36,225 nucleotides of DNA from an uncultured Lachnospiraceae bacterium (GTDB taxonomy: Bacteria > Bacillota > Clostridia > Lachnospirales > Lachnospiraceae): NCBI GenBank assembly GCA_902767135.1, contig CACXGE010000069.1, positions 1-36,225 on the forward strand, read 5' to 3'. Position 1 is the stretch's first letter. Each line of letters starts with the position of its first letter. Shown in pieces: positions 24,487-33,600 of the stretch. Made by a program: the position numbers and the translations under genes. The notes under the pieces are model-generated. The model did no database searches, had not been told where the DNA came from, and was given only the letters and a program-made list of their open reading frames with translations.

Positions 24487-25331
24487 TAGTTTTCTACCTC
24501 CTTACTTCTAGTTGCAACCAACTGTGTCAGTGAAATCACTGCTACGATAATAAAGAATACCACTGCCTTAGCCTGACCTACACCTTCCCAGCCAATTCTT
24601 CCATAGAATGTGTTGTAGATATCCAAGGCAAGCATTGCTGTCTTTCTTGCTGGAAGACCGGCTGTCAATGCCAAGTTCTGGTCAAACAACTTAAATGAGT
24701 TGGTCAATGTCAAGAAAATACAGATTGTAACGGATGACATTACCATAGGAATGGTTACACTCTTTAAAATCTGCCATGGACTAGCGCCATCAATCTTTGC
24801 CGCCTCAATCAATTCTCCTGGCACATTCTGAATACCTGCCACATAAATTATCATCATATAACCAATCTGCTGCCAGTTCATCAGGACAATCAAGCCCCAA
24901 AAACCATAGTTTGCATTGTAGTAAATATCCTGACCAACAAATTTCAACAATACACCGTTAATAATCAGCTGCCATATATACCCCAATACGATACCACCAA
25001 TTAAGTTTGGCATAAAAAATACAGTTCTAAATACATTGGTTCCTTTAATCCCCTTGGTAAGTAACAGTGCCAGCAGGAATGATAATACGTTGATAGTGAC
25101 CACTGATACAACAGTGAATTTCACAGTAAAGACTAACGCATTTAAGAAATCCTGATTGGCAAATGCTTTGGAATAGTTCTCAAAACCATTAAATGTTGCA
25201 TTTGTAACAGTACGGAATTTACAGAAAGATAAATAGATTCCCATTAAAAATGGTGCAATAAATCCCACAATAAAAGCCAGTACAGTCGGCAATGCAAAAA
25301 TTGGAAAATATTTTTTTAGTGCTTTTTGCAT
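24486..25331 (-). CDS. Maltodextrin ABC transporter permease, MalF type
   Basis: This 281-aa permease of the CUT1 family has six membrane helices, and the EAA loop reads LIEAAKIDGASPWQILKSVT. It would pair with the MalG-type protein to form the import channel. The length is that of the short Gram-positive MalF, without the large periplasmic loop of E. coli MalF. AAAAGGAGAGCGTAAC precedes the ATG. It lies 190 bp downstream of malE, across a terminator-like hairpin and a very long palindrome that probably reduce malFG expression relative to malE. Confidence 0.93.
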   Translation of the reverse strand: MQKALKKYFPIFALPTVLAFIVGFIAPFLMGIYLSFCKFRTVTNATFNGFENYSKAFANQDFLNALVFTVKFTVVSVVTINVLSFLLALLLTKGIKGTNVFRTVFFMPNLIGGIVLGYIWQLIINGVLLKFVGQDIYYNANYGFWGLIVLMNWQQIGYMMIIYVAGIQNVPGELIEAAKIDGASPWQILKSVTIPMVMSSVTICIFLTLTNSFKLFDQNLALTAGLPARKTAMLALDIYNTFYGRIGWEGVGQAKAVVFFIIVAVISLTQLVATRSKEVEN

Positions 25332-25364
25332 GTTACGCTCTCCTTTTACCTCTTCTTCCCTTTT

Positions 25365-25428
25365 CTCTGTCTATTTCATAAAAATGGGTAAAACCTTGGT
25401 TTTGCTCATTTTTATGAAATAGACAGAG
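25365..25428. promoter_or_regulatory. Long 22-bp-arm palindrome between malE and malF
   Basis: CTCTGTCTATTTCATAAAAATG (25365-25386) is perfectly inverted at 25407-25428, with a further nested AAAACC/GGTTTT in the loop (25390-25403). On the minus strand no T run follows, so it is not a standard terminator. It would form a very stable RNA hairpin immediately upstream of the malF ribosome site, able to block 3'-5' decay of the malE message or mark a processing site. Confidence 0.8.
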
Positions 25429-25474
25429 AGGATTTATGATGAAACATAAGCTTGACTCATGTCAAATCATAAAA

Positions 25475-25497
25475 TGGGTGCAGTAAAACTGCACCCA
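25475..25497 (-). terminator. Terminator-like hairpin after malE
   Basis: TGGGTGCAG and CTGCACCCA pair around a TAAAA loop, and on the minus strand TTTTATGATTT follows. It stands 24 bp past the malE stop and probably gives partial termination, so that malE is made in excess of malFG. Confidence 0.75.
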
Positions 25498-25520
25498 CTC
25501 AGTTTGTTTCTAAATTCTTA

Positions 25521-26951
25521 TTATTCTGTAGCTGCCATTTCTTTTTCTGAAGCCCATCCATCTTTGAACTGTGTTACAACTGCATCCCAGTCTGACTGAC
25601 CGTTACAGTAGTCAAGTAATGAATATCCTAATTCATCCTTGAATGTCTGGCTTGGGAATGCTGTAAAGTTCCATGAAACAGATGTTAAAGAAGAATCTTC
25701 CATATACTTAGATACTTCTAATCCAAGTGGATCGGATGGTTTTTCATCATCTGTAAATGTTGAGAATGGAACGATTCCTAACTTCTCTGTTGCGAACTTC
25801 TTACCTTCATCTGAGCTAAATACCCATTCGATAAATGCGATGGTGGCCTTCTGATCAGCTTCTGATACCTGGCTGTTTACACACATATAGTTTTCTGTAC
25901 CTACACAAAGTCCCTGACCTTCTTCTCCTGAAACACCTGTGTAGATTGGAAGGAATTTAACATCTTCAGCGTTTACTACGTTTCCGTCTGTACCTGAAAC
26001 CTGTCCCCATCCCCAGTTACCATTCTGTACCATTGCAACTTTTCCTAAAGCAAATTCTGCCATAGAATCTTCTACAGACTTAGTACCAAGTGCTGTCTTG
26101 TCTGTGCAAGAGTTGTTGATGTATAAATCAAAGATATTTTTGTAATTTTCTGCATAAGTTAAATCGATAGACTGTGCATCAGAAACTCCCTTATCCTTGA
26201 ATTCATAGTAAATTGGAAGGTTAGCCAAATGTGTCTGCCATCTCCAGTCTTCACCAGCTTTAAATGATGTAGAAGCGAATACACCTTCAATTCCTAAAGC
26301 ATCCTTCTTAGACTGCATATCTTCTACTACACTCTTCAAAGTTTCAAAATTCTTAATTTCTGATGTTGAAGAAATATCCACTGCCTTGTCTTCTAATGCA
26401 AAATACTTCTGCATAATGCTGTCATTGTAAATGATACCATATCCTTCTACTACATATGGAATACCATATACTCCATCGCCTTCAGTAATTGCAAGGCTCT
26501 TATCTGTTAACCAGTTGTAGAAATCTGTATCTGACAAGTCTAAACAATAATCTTTCCATGACTGATATCCGATTGGTCCGTTAATCTGGAACAAAGTAGG
26601 AGCATCTGTCTTAGCAACTTCTGACTTTAATGTCTGTTCGTAAGTACCTGATGCAGCTGTTACAACCTTTACTTCGGTTCCTGTCTGCTCTGTGTAAGAT
26701 GCTGCCAAAGCTTCCCAGTCTTCTGCAACTTCTGGTTTAAAGTTTAAGTAGTAAACCTTTCCGCCTTCAGCACTTGCTGTTGTTTCCTCTTCTGCATCCT
26801 TTGCATCATCTTTTGCATCATCTTTCGCATCATCGGTTTTTGTTGTTTCTGCATCCTTACCTGCATCCCCTGTAGAATCACTTCCACATCCCATTAACAT
26901 TGAGGATACCATTGCTGCACTTAATAATGCACATACCATTTTCTTCTTCAT
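25521..26951 (-). CDS. Extracellular solute-binding lipoprotein, MalE type (maltodextrin capture)
   Basis: This 476-aa family 1 solute-binding protein has the lipoprotein signal MKKKMVCALLSAAMVSSMLMGC, with the acylated Cys in an ideal LMGC lipobox near residue 22. An acidic Ala/Asp/Lys tether (repeats of DDAKDDAKD) leads to a two-lobe binding fold including YYLNFKPEVAEDWEAL, IGYQSWKDYCLDLSD and EDSMAEFALGKVAMVQNGNW. It is the first gene of the importer and has its own promoter with an operator at the start point. GAGAGAGGTAAAATTT precedes the ATG. Maltodextrin as ligand is inferred from the flanking amylases; no structure-based ligand call is possible. Confidence 0.92.
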   Translation of the reverse strand: MKKKMVCALLSAAMVSSMLMGCGSDSTGDAGKDAETTKTDDAKDDAKDDAKDAEEETTASAEGGKVYYLNFKPEVAEDWEALAASYTEQTGTEVKVVTAASGTYEQTLKSEVAKTDAPTLFQINGPIGYQSWKDYCLDLSDTDFYNWLTDKSLAITEGDGVYGIPYVVEGYGIIYNDSIMQKYFALEDKAVDISSTSEIKNFETLKSVVEDMQSKKDALGIEGVFASTSFKAGEDWRWQTHLANLPIYYEFKDKGVSDAQSIDLTYAENYKNIFDLYINNSCTDKTALGTKSVEDSMAEFALGKVAMVQNGNWGWGQVSGTDGNVVNAEDVKFLPIYTGVSGEEGQGLCVGTENYMCVNSQVSEADQKATIAFIEWVFSSDEGKKFATEKLGIVPFSTFTDDEKPSDPLGLEVSKYMEDSSLTSVSWNFTAFPSQTFKDELGYSLLDYCNGQSDWDAVVTQFKDGWASEKEMAATE

Positions 26952-27038
26952 AAATTTTACCTCTCTCTCTTATTAGGTTATTTAAAGTTTCTCCCTATGT
27001 ACGCTGTACATGGTATGTCTCTCGCCACCTGATTCATC

Positions 27039-27050
27039 GGTAACGTTTCC
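27039..27050. promoter_or_regulatory. LacI-type operator at the malE start point
   Basis: GGTAAC-GTTTCC is a near-perfect palindrome centred on CG, the usual form of LacI family operators. It lies about 14-25 bp downstream of the -10 box, over the expected early transcribed region, so a bound repressor would block transcription. The LacI gene at 20788-21807 is the obvious candidate regulator; a second regulator cannot be excluded. Confidence 0.6.
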
Positions 27051-27063
27051 AACGACTGCATGT

Positions 27064-27092
27064 ATAGTATCATATTGCATAAATTTTTGCAA
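27064..27092 (-). promoter_or_regulatory. Promoter of the malE-malFG unit
   Basis: On the minus strand TTGCAA (27087-27092) and TACTAT (27064-27069) are 17 bp apart. The transcript would begin near 27057 and carry a leader of about 100 nt before the malE ATG at 26951. Confidence 0.65.
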
Positions 27093-27255
27093 CTGTTTGA
27101 ACACATTTTATTCATAATTTATTCATTTTCTCCAAGTTTTTTCTTTTTGATTTATGCACTATTACTAGTTTTTTATTAAGTTTTTATTACGTACTTGTTA
27201 CATGCTTTGTAAATTTTCCACAAAGCGACTTTATTCTGGTTTCAGTTCATAATTC

Positions 27256-27290
27256 TCCGTATCTATTCAGAACTACTGGACAGATACGGA
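27256..27290. repeat. Palindromic element, left-hairpin type, upstream of the malE promoter
   Basis: TCCGTATCTATTCAG and CTGGACAGATACGGA form a 15-bp imperfect stem (two non-Watson-Crick positions) with loop AACTA. It matches the first hairpin of the element at 21865-21895, including the loop pattern AxCTA. It sits between the amylase 1 terminator and the malE promoter. Confidence 0.65.
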
Positions 27291-27307
27291 AAATTCTAAC
27301 CATACCA

Positions 27308-27335
27308 AAAGGACCGCTTCGAAAAGCGGTCCTTT
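27308..27335. terminator. Intrinsic terminator of amylase 1
   Basis: A perfect 12-bp stem AAAGGACCGCTT/AAGCGGTCCTTT with a tetraloop lies 21 bp past the amylase 1 stop codon. The minus-strand tail reads TTTT before GG. It separates the amylase 1 message from the malE promoter region. Confidence 0.85.
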
Positions 27336-27355
27336 GTTATAAATTGTTATTTTTA

Positions 27356-30300
27356 TTATTTGATGTTTTTGTTTGTTTCTACTTCTTGAATATTTCCATT
27401 TAAGATAGCATAAGCTTTGAATTTATACTTACCTGCCACTGCTGGTGTAAACTTCATCGTCTTTTCAGACTGGAAGTTCTGAATCAAAATTTCCTTGCCA
27501 TCCTTTTCATATGTAAACATATATCTTACACCAGATGTGTCTCCATCCACCATAGCTTTTAATGTGATTTCTTTTCCAGCCGCTAAAGTTCCCTCTGCGT
27601 TCACTCCAAGCAACTCAAATTCTCCAACTACTCCTGTTGGAACTGGCTCTGTTGGAGCTGGTGTATTTGTTGCGTCTGGGTTTGTTGGAACCGGTGTATT
27701 TGTTGCATCTGGGTTCGTTGGTACTGGTGTGTTTGTTGCATCCGGATTGGTTGGTACCGGTGTGTTTGTTGCAATTGGAGTACCTCCATAGTAGTATGTT
27801 ACGGTAATCTCTTCTTTCGTGAAAGTACCTGTGGTATTCTTTGAATCACTGTCTAAAGTAAGACCATTTAATACTGCTGGTGCACTTGTCTCATAAGTAT
27901 CACCTACCGCACCTACACGGTAAACACCTGTCTTTAATTCCTTGCCATCTGCATCTACATACTTCACAGTTACCTTTGCCTTATCCTTAACTGGCAATGT
28001 TGTCACCTTTCCAGTAGACTTGGTATATAAGCTGTTTCCACTTGTTACAAGACCTGGCTGCATATCCGCAGTACTTCTCCATCCGTTACCATCAGAGAGG
28101 ATGAATGAAAAATCTTCATCTGTACTTGGTGTAAATGCCCAGTAATCTCCTTCTGCTGTCATAGCAGCTCCTGGCCACGCTCCATTTAATGCTTTATCTG
28201 CACTGTCATATGCATAACAGAATGGTGCTGTTGCAAATTCTGACTTAGCCACTTTGATAGATGCTGCTCCACTGACGGTTGGCTCAGAGCACTTGGTATA
28301 TGTAAGTTCCTTGCTTAATGCAGTTCCATCTGCCGCTTTACCAGAAAGTGCAACCTTTGTCACTTCATCATAAGCAGAACCTGCACCGATTTCAATTACA
28401 TCTCCATCTTTGTATGCAACTTTTTCTCCGCCATTGATAGAATAGAAGCTCTCTGTTGCTTCAAAAGCAGATAAAGTAACTTCGATAGTTTCTGTTGAGA
28501 ATGGTGAGCTTCCCTTGGTAATCTTTCCAGATACATACGGTTTCACTTCTCCAGAACCTTCCAATAGGATAACTCCGTTGCTGTCACAGGTTACAGATAC
28601 ACTTCCTCCAGATACGGTGTAAGTTTCTTTTGAGTATGCATCTGTAATCACTTCGCCATCTTCAAAGACTCCTGATACTTTTACATTAAAAGTACCTGCT
28701 TTATTTGGTAACGCTACAACTACCTTGTCATCTCCGTACACACGGCTGAATTCATACACATCTCCATCAATCTTGGTATGTGTACCTGCACCTACTGCTG
28801 GATGGTTATTTCTGAACTGTCCAACCTTCTGCCAGTTAGAAAGGATATTTTCATTCTTTCCAAACTCCATCTGGGAACGCCAATTCTGTTCTGACTGATC
28901 GCCCTGTGTTCCACGTCCATATTCATCCCCGTAGTAAATTTGTACTGCACCTGGGCACAAAAGCAAGGCAGTACCCGCAGCCGCACCACGTGCACCAAAC
29001 CCCTTATCATGAGACGAGATGTAAGAGAGCATATTGTAGGATGGATCCGAGTTAATGCTTGCTGCATATCCTGAATATGTCTGCTCTAATGCAGAACCTG
29101 ACTGTCCAGATACACCCTGGAATCCAAAGTTAATCAATGAATCAAATGCTCCTGAGGTGAAGTAATTATTCTTACCACCACTGTAACCAAAAACTTCTCC
29201 AGTCATCCAGAAATCTTCATCCCAATTACATGCTGGGTCTGGATTTGCCTTCTGCTTTTCTGCCGCTCTCCATTTCTTTAATCTCTGATCACAGATTTTA
29301 TGTAAGGTTGCCCAATGCTCTGTCTCAATATGCTTTGCTGTATCACAGCGGAAGCCATCAATACCATACTTTTCTACATAAGATGACAGCCATGCCACAA
29401 CATAGTTGACATTTCTTCTTGGAAGACCGTACTCCGTAAAGAATGCATCCAACTCAGCTGTCTTTGTTGCTGTGGTGCCCTCTTTATCCCATTTTGATTT
29501 CAAAATTGGTGGAATACCATTATCAGACGAATCTTCTGTCTTAATATCCGGAAGGCCTCCTGTACAAAGCTTTGTGTCATCTCCACTCTCAGCTCCCTCA
29601 TATCCCTTGAAACGCTTCGTTACCGCACGAACCCATTTGTTGCTCCACCACTTAGACCAGTCTCCCTCTGAATTCAAAGTAGCTTTGCCATTCTGTGTTT
29701 CCGTGCTGTAATCCATATACCAATGATAATCACTTTCTGACGTCGCATAGTAAATATCTTCCCATCCGGTATTCAAAGCACCTGCATTATATTGACTTAC
29801 CGTTACAGGATCTGCGTATCCTACATGATTCATAACCACGTCATATACCACACGAATTCCGTGTTCATGGGCTGTTCTCACAAATTCTGCCATTTCTTCG
29901 TCGGTACCCATGTTGGCATCTAACTGTGAAAAGTCTAAAGCATAATATCCATGGTATGCATAGTGTTTAAATCCTTCCGCACAGATAGCACCGTGTGAAT
30001 TTTCATATGGACATGATATCCACATAGCGTTTACACCTAAATCATCAAAATATCCCTCTTTAATCTTTGCAGTTAAACCTGCCAAATCTCCTCCATGGAA
30101 GGTACCCTTTCTTGTTGCGTAGCTTGCTGCATCCACTTCATCCACAGAACGTCCATAAGAATGGTCGTTTGTTTTATTTCCATTATAGAAACGGTCTGTC
30201 AATACAAAGTATACTGTTGCATTATCCCAGGTAAAATTGTCATCCCCTGCTGCATTTACTGCTGCCTCTTCTACCTGAGCTTCCACTGCTTCCTTTGCTT

Positions 30301-30397
30301 CTACTGTGAGTGGTACAAAGGAACTTAATCCTGCTTCTGCAATCATAGCTGCAGTCAAAGCAACCGCTGCAAATTTGCTTAAACGTTTTAAAGCCAT
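27356..30397 (-). CDS. Secreted alpha-amylase (GH13) with starch-binding CBM26-like domain and surface modules
   Basis: This 1,013-aa endo-acting amylase cuts alpha-1,4 bonds of starch outside the cell. A signal peptide (about 1-35) precedes the GH13 barrel (55-530). All four GH13 regions are present: DVVMNH (Asp186), GFRCDTAKH (nucleophile Asp352), TGEVFG (acid/base Glu401) and SSHD (Asp464). Next come domain C, an Ig-like domain (620-705), a CBM26-like module (FCYAY...LNGAWPGAAMT, 725-800) and a MucBP-like repeat (808-870). A four-unit ATNTPVPTNPD linker and a C-terminal Ig-like module with GKYKFKAYA follow. There is no sortase motif; attachment may be through the Ig-like end. AAGGAGAACAT precedes the ATG. 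Confidence 0.93.
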   Translation of the reverse strand: MALKRLSKFAAVALTAAMIAEAGLSSFVPLTVEAKEAVEAQVEEAAVNAAGDDNFTWDNATVYFVLTDRFYNGNKTNDHSYGRSVDEVDAASYATRKGTFHGGDLAGLTAKIKEGYFDDLGVNAMWISCPYENSHGAICAEGFKHYAYHGYYALDFSQLDANMGTDEEMAEFVRTAHEHGIRVVYDVVMNHVGYADPVTVSQYNAGALNTGWEDIYYATSESDYHWYMDYSTETQNGKATLNSEGDWSKWWSNKWVRAVTKRFKGYEGAESGDDTKLCTGGLPDIKTEDSSDNGIPPILKSKWDKEGTTATKTAELDAFFTEYGLPRRNVNYVVAWLSSYVEKYGIDGFRCDTAKHIETEHWATLHKICDQRLKKWRAAEKQKANPDPACNWDEDFWMTGEVFGYSGGKNNYFTSGAFDSLINFGFQGVSGQSGSALEQTYSGYAASINSDPSYNMLSYISSHDKGFGARGAAAGTALLLCPGAVQIYYGDEYGRGTQGDQSEQNWRSQMEFGKNENILSNWQKVGQFRNNHPAVGAGTHTKIDGDVYEFSRVYGDDKVVVALPNKAGTFNVKVSGVFEDGEVITDAYSKETYTVSGGSVSVTCDSNGVILLEGSGEVKPYVSGKITKGSSPFSTETIEVTLSAFEATESFYSINGGEKVAYKDGDVIEIGAGSAYDEVTKVALSGKAADGTALSKELTYTKCSEPTVSGAASIKVAKSEFATAPFCYAYDSADKALNGAWPGAAMTAEGDYWAFTPSTDEDFSFILSDGNGWRSTADMQPGLVTSGNSLYTKSTGKVTTLPVKDKAKVTVKYVDADGKELKTGVYRVGAVGDTYETSAPAVLNGLTLDSDSKNTTGTFTKEEITVTYYYGGTPIATNTPVPTNPDATNTPVPTNPDATNTPVPTNPDATNTPAPTEPVPTGVVGEFELLGVNAEGTLAAGKEITLKAMVDGDTSGVRYMFTYEKDGKEILIQNFQSEKTMKFTPAVAGKYKFKAYAILNGNIQEVETNKNIK
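27641..27772 (-). repeat. Four-unit 33-bp tandem repeat encoding the Thr/Pro linker of amylase 1
   Basis: Three copies of ATNTPVPTNPD and a diverged fourth (ATNTPAPTEPV) are encoded head to tail. They form an extended, probably flexible or glycosylated, spacer between the MucBP-like repeat and the last Ig-like module. Confidence 0.9.
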
Positions 30398-30541
30398 ATG
30401 TTCTCCTTTCAGTTACCCATTGGTAACAACACTTTTTTCAATACTGTTTTGATTTCCTCTCAAATCATATACATTTTCAGAATATACCTACATTTTACAC
30501 AATTTCTAGCATTTTGTATAGTATTATTTTATTTTTTATTA

Positions 30542-30574
30542 CGAAACCGTCACTTTTTTACAGCAACGGTTCCG
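30542..30574 (-). terminator. Hairpin downstream of amylase 2
   Basis: On the minus strand CGGAACCGT pairs with ACGGTTTCG around a 15-nt loop, 46 bp past the amylase 2 stop. The tail is A-rich, not T-rich, so termination is uncertain. The gap to amylase 1 (30398-30619) also holds a palindrome GTTACC-CATT-GGTAAC (30412-30427) just before the amylase 1 ribosome site. Confidence 0.4.
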
Positions 30575-30619
30575 CATTCCTTTATTTTCCAAGATTTTTT
30601 GTCTATTTTTACTATATGA

Positions 30620-33600
30620 CTAATATCTGTAAGAAATTGTTTTCTTTACTTTCTTTCCAGTTGAGACTTCCTTGGCATAAATAGTAAGCTTATATTTACC
30701 ACGCTTAGCGTTCTTGATAGTGAAACTCTTGTTTGTCTTGTAAGATGTAGTCTTTATGGTCTTTCCATTGTACTTTAACACATATTTAACCTTTACCTTA
30801 CCGATAGCATTCTTTGTTGTAAGCTTGAACTGCAACTTAGATTTTGTCGCACTTACCTTTACACCCTTCAATCCAAATGCACCCTTAACTGTGTATGACT
30901 TGGTTACCTTGGAAACTACCTTTCCTGTCTGATCTTTTACATTTACTGTCAATGTATACTTACCAGACTTGGTTGGAACAAAGTTTGCAGTGTTCTTTGT
31001 ACTGTAGTTTCTTATTGTCTTTGTCCTGCCATTTAATCTGTATTTGAACTGATATTTTAAGGTTCCTTTTCCTCCCTGTGCCACAGCGGTCAACTTGATG
31101 GTATCCTTAATATGAGCTTTTCCACTGGCAATACTCTTTGTAAAGCTCTTAATTCTAATTGGCTGTGTGGTAGGTGTAACAGTAGGCTTAGCTGTAACTG
31201 TTGGTCTCTTTGTTATTGTTGGACTTACCGGAGCCTTTGTCGGTACGATTACTGTTGGTTTTACCACCGTAGGACTTGGTTCCTCTGTTGGCTCTACCAC
31301 CTCTGTTGGAGTTGGTACATCTGTCACTACCACTTCTGTTGGAGTTGGTACGTCTGTCACTACCACTTCTGTTGGAGTTGGTACATCTGTTACTACCACC
31401 TCTGTTGGAGTTGGTACATCTGTTACTACTACATCTGTTGGGGTCGGTACATCTGTCACCGTCGCATCCTGTACATCAACAATCATATTGGACTTCACCA
31501 AAGCATCATTGGTTGCATCTACTGCGTATAAATTGATATAGTAGCTTCCTGCCTCTTCAAATGCCACTTCTGCCACGGTATTATTATCGTAGTCTTTGAT
31601 AACTACTTCTTTTCCGTCTGCACCAACATAAGTGTACATACATTTAATATTTCCTGCTTTACTTGTAATGTAAGAGCTTAACTTTAAGGTTGTTCCTAAA
31701 GTTGTTTCAAAGTGTTTCTTTACATCCTGTGTCTGGGTATTTACACCGTCTGTAATCTTAAATTCATTAATCTTTAAGTCTCCCTGTACAGGTGTTGGTG
31801 ATACAGTAATTGGTGTTGTTACTGCTGGCGTTGTACTCACTGGTGTTGTAACTATAGGTGTCACCTCACCGGATGCTGTAATTACATAACGATTGACACG
31901 GCATACTCTGCCATTTTCATTCACTGCCTCACATCTGATTATATGTTCTCCAGGTGTAGCATTCTTCCAGATATAAGTATCTGTATCGGATACTTTCTCA
32001 TCATCAATGTAAATCTCATAAGCCACAGTATATCCTGGATTTACGTTTTTATCCTCTGCCTTAAGTTCAATAGCTGTCTTGTCATACTGCGGTGAAGATA
32101 CTGTTGCCCCAAAATTTAATGCCACGGTTCTATGATCACCCGGCTGTGGTGTAATTGATGCTTCACCTGTTGGTGCCACTGTTGCTACTCCTGTTGGTGC
32201 TACCGTATTTGTTGGTCTTGGTGATGGCACGGTACCATTACCAATTCTTGCAAATCCACATGTGATGAAGTCTTCATCACTCTTTTCAAAGCTATTGTTT
32301 TCCTGCGAACCTACAGCGTCACCTAAGTCTGCCTGATCATTCATGGATACATCATATGGAAGGCAATCCATTCCTGACTTTCCACTGGTTGCAACCAATT
32401 CTACTCCTACACCATTAGTTGCCACATCACTAGCCGTAATACCAAGTTCTTCTAATGGGATAGATAACTCATAGAAGAAGTCCATAGAAGAAGATTTATG
32501 ATCCTTTGCATTAAAATCAACCCACGCAGCTGAATTGTCACATACATCTCCAACTACACGTTTGTTATCTTTACCATATGCTTTATCGATTCCAATTACT
32601 TTATCACTCAGAATTCCCAAACCATAATTTATCTTGACATTAGATTTCGCAATTTTCTTTGCCGCATTTGCTGTCTTACCGTAAATCTCTGTTAAATTCA
32701 GCCCTGTCTGATCTCCCGCATATACAAATGGTCCATTGGAACCATTGGTTGAGATTGCAATCAAGCGGTTGAAGTCGCTACCAAAGGTAATGCCAGAATT
32801 CCAAATCGTCTCACCTTTTGCACTTGCTCCGTTATTGCCGATAACATCTTCTTTACCTGTTGAAACTGCAATAAAGAATGGTAAGTTACTGTTCTGCCAC
32901 AATACACCCTGACTCAATGGATAGTCATCCCCAGGTGCAACTATATCCTGAACATTAGTCATTTCCCACATTAAATAGAGATTGTTATCATCATATGCAC
33001 CATATAACGCATACAAGTCAATTGGGTTTTCATACATTGAGTTTGGTCTGTAAACTCTTGGGTCATCATTTGCTGCACCCTGCGCAATCAACATTGAGGA
33101 ATCCCAGTCGGAAAGAGAGCCATCCACACTGATTGTCTTCTTTGCACCCTTACCTACTGCATTTGTAGCATACTGTGACGCCAAAGTTGCATTGTCCGCT
33201 GCATTTACAGAAGTTTCCTTCACTTCCACTTCTCCATTTGCGATGAAAACCTTTGCATTTTCTCCTGCATATTCTTTCGTAAACTTGAAAGTTTTACTTT
33301 CTTTGTGACCGTTTGTCCACTCTGCCTTTACTACAACCTCTACGATAGAGTCTGCAATCTTACCTTCACCGATTTCAACAGTTTCGCCCTCTTTGTATTC
33401 TCTTACCGGACCGTTATCCACTGAATAGCTTACCTTTTTAATTGCATCTCCTTGTTTCCCACTACCCGGTGCAACCATCGGTGCTACAAATTTAAAAGAT
33501 ACCTCCAATGTTTCTGTATCAAAAGAAGTTCCATCTTTGTCACAGCGAATATCATACTCGCCTGGAATTGGAGTAGGAGTTACTGTATTGGTCGGTGCCA

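Noticed and set aside
30379..30393. TTAAACGTTTTAA inside the first codons of amylase 1 as an operator
   Set aside because: It encodes the conserved basic start of the signal peptide (KRLSK), and AACGTT alone is too weak.
30412..30427. GTTACC-CATT-GGTAAC palindrome as a second LacI operator before amylase 1
   Set aside because: The half-sites match the malE operator, but their order and spacing are different (outward, 4 bp apart). LacI geometry is not kept, so I do not call it.
31112..31541. Three plus-strand frames with Cys/Trp/Thr repeats opposite amylase 2
   Set aside because: Same cause: antisense of the 33-bp Thr/Pro linker repeat.
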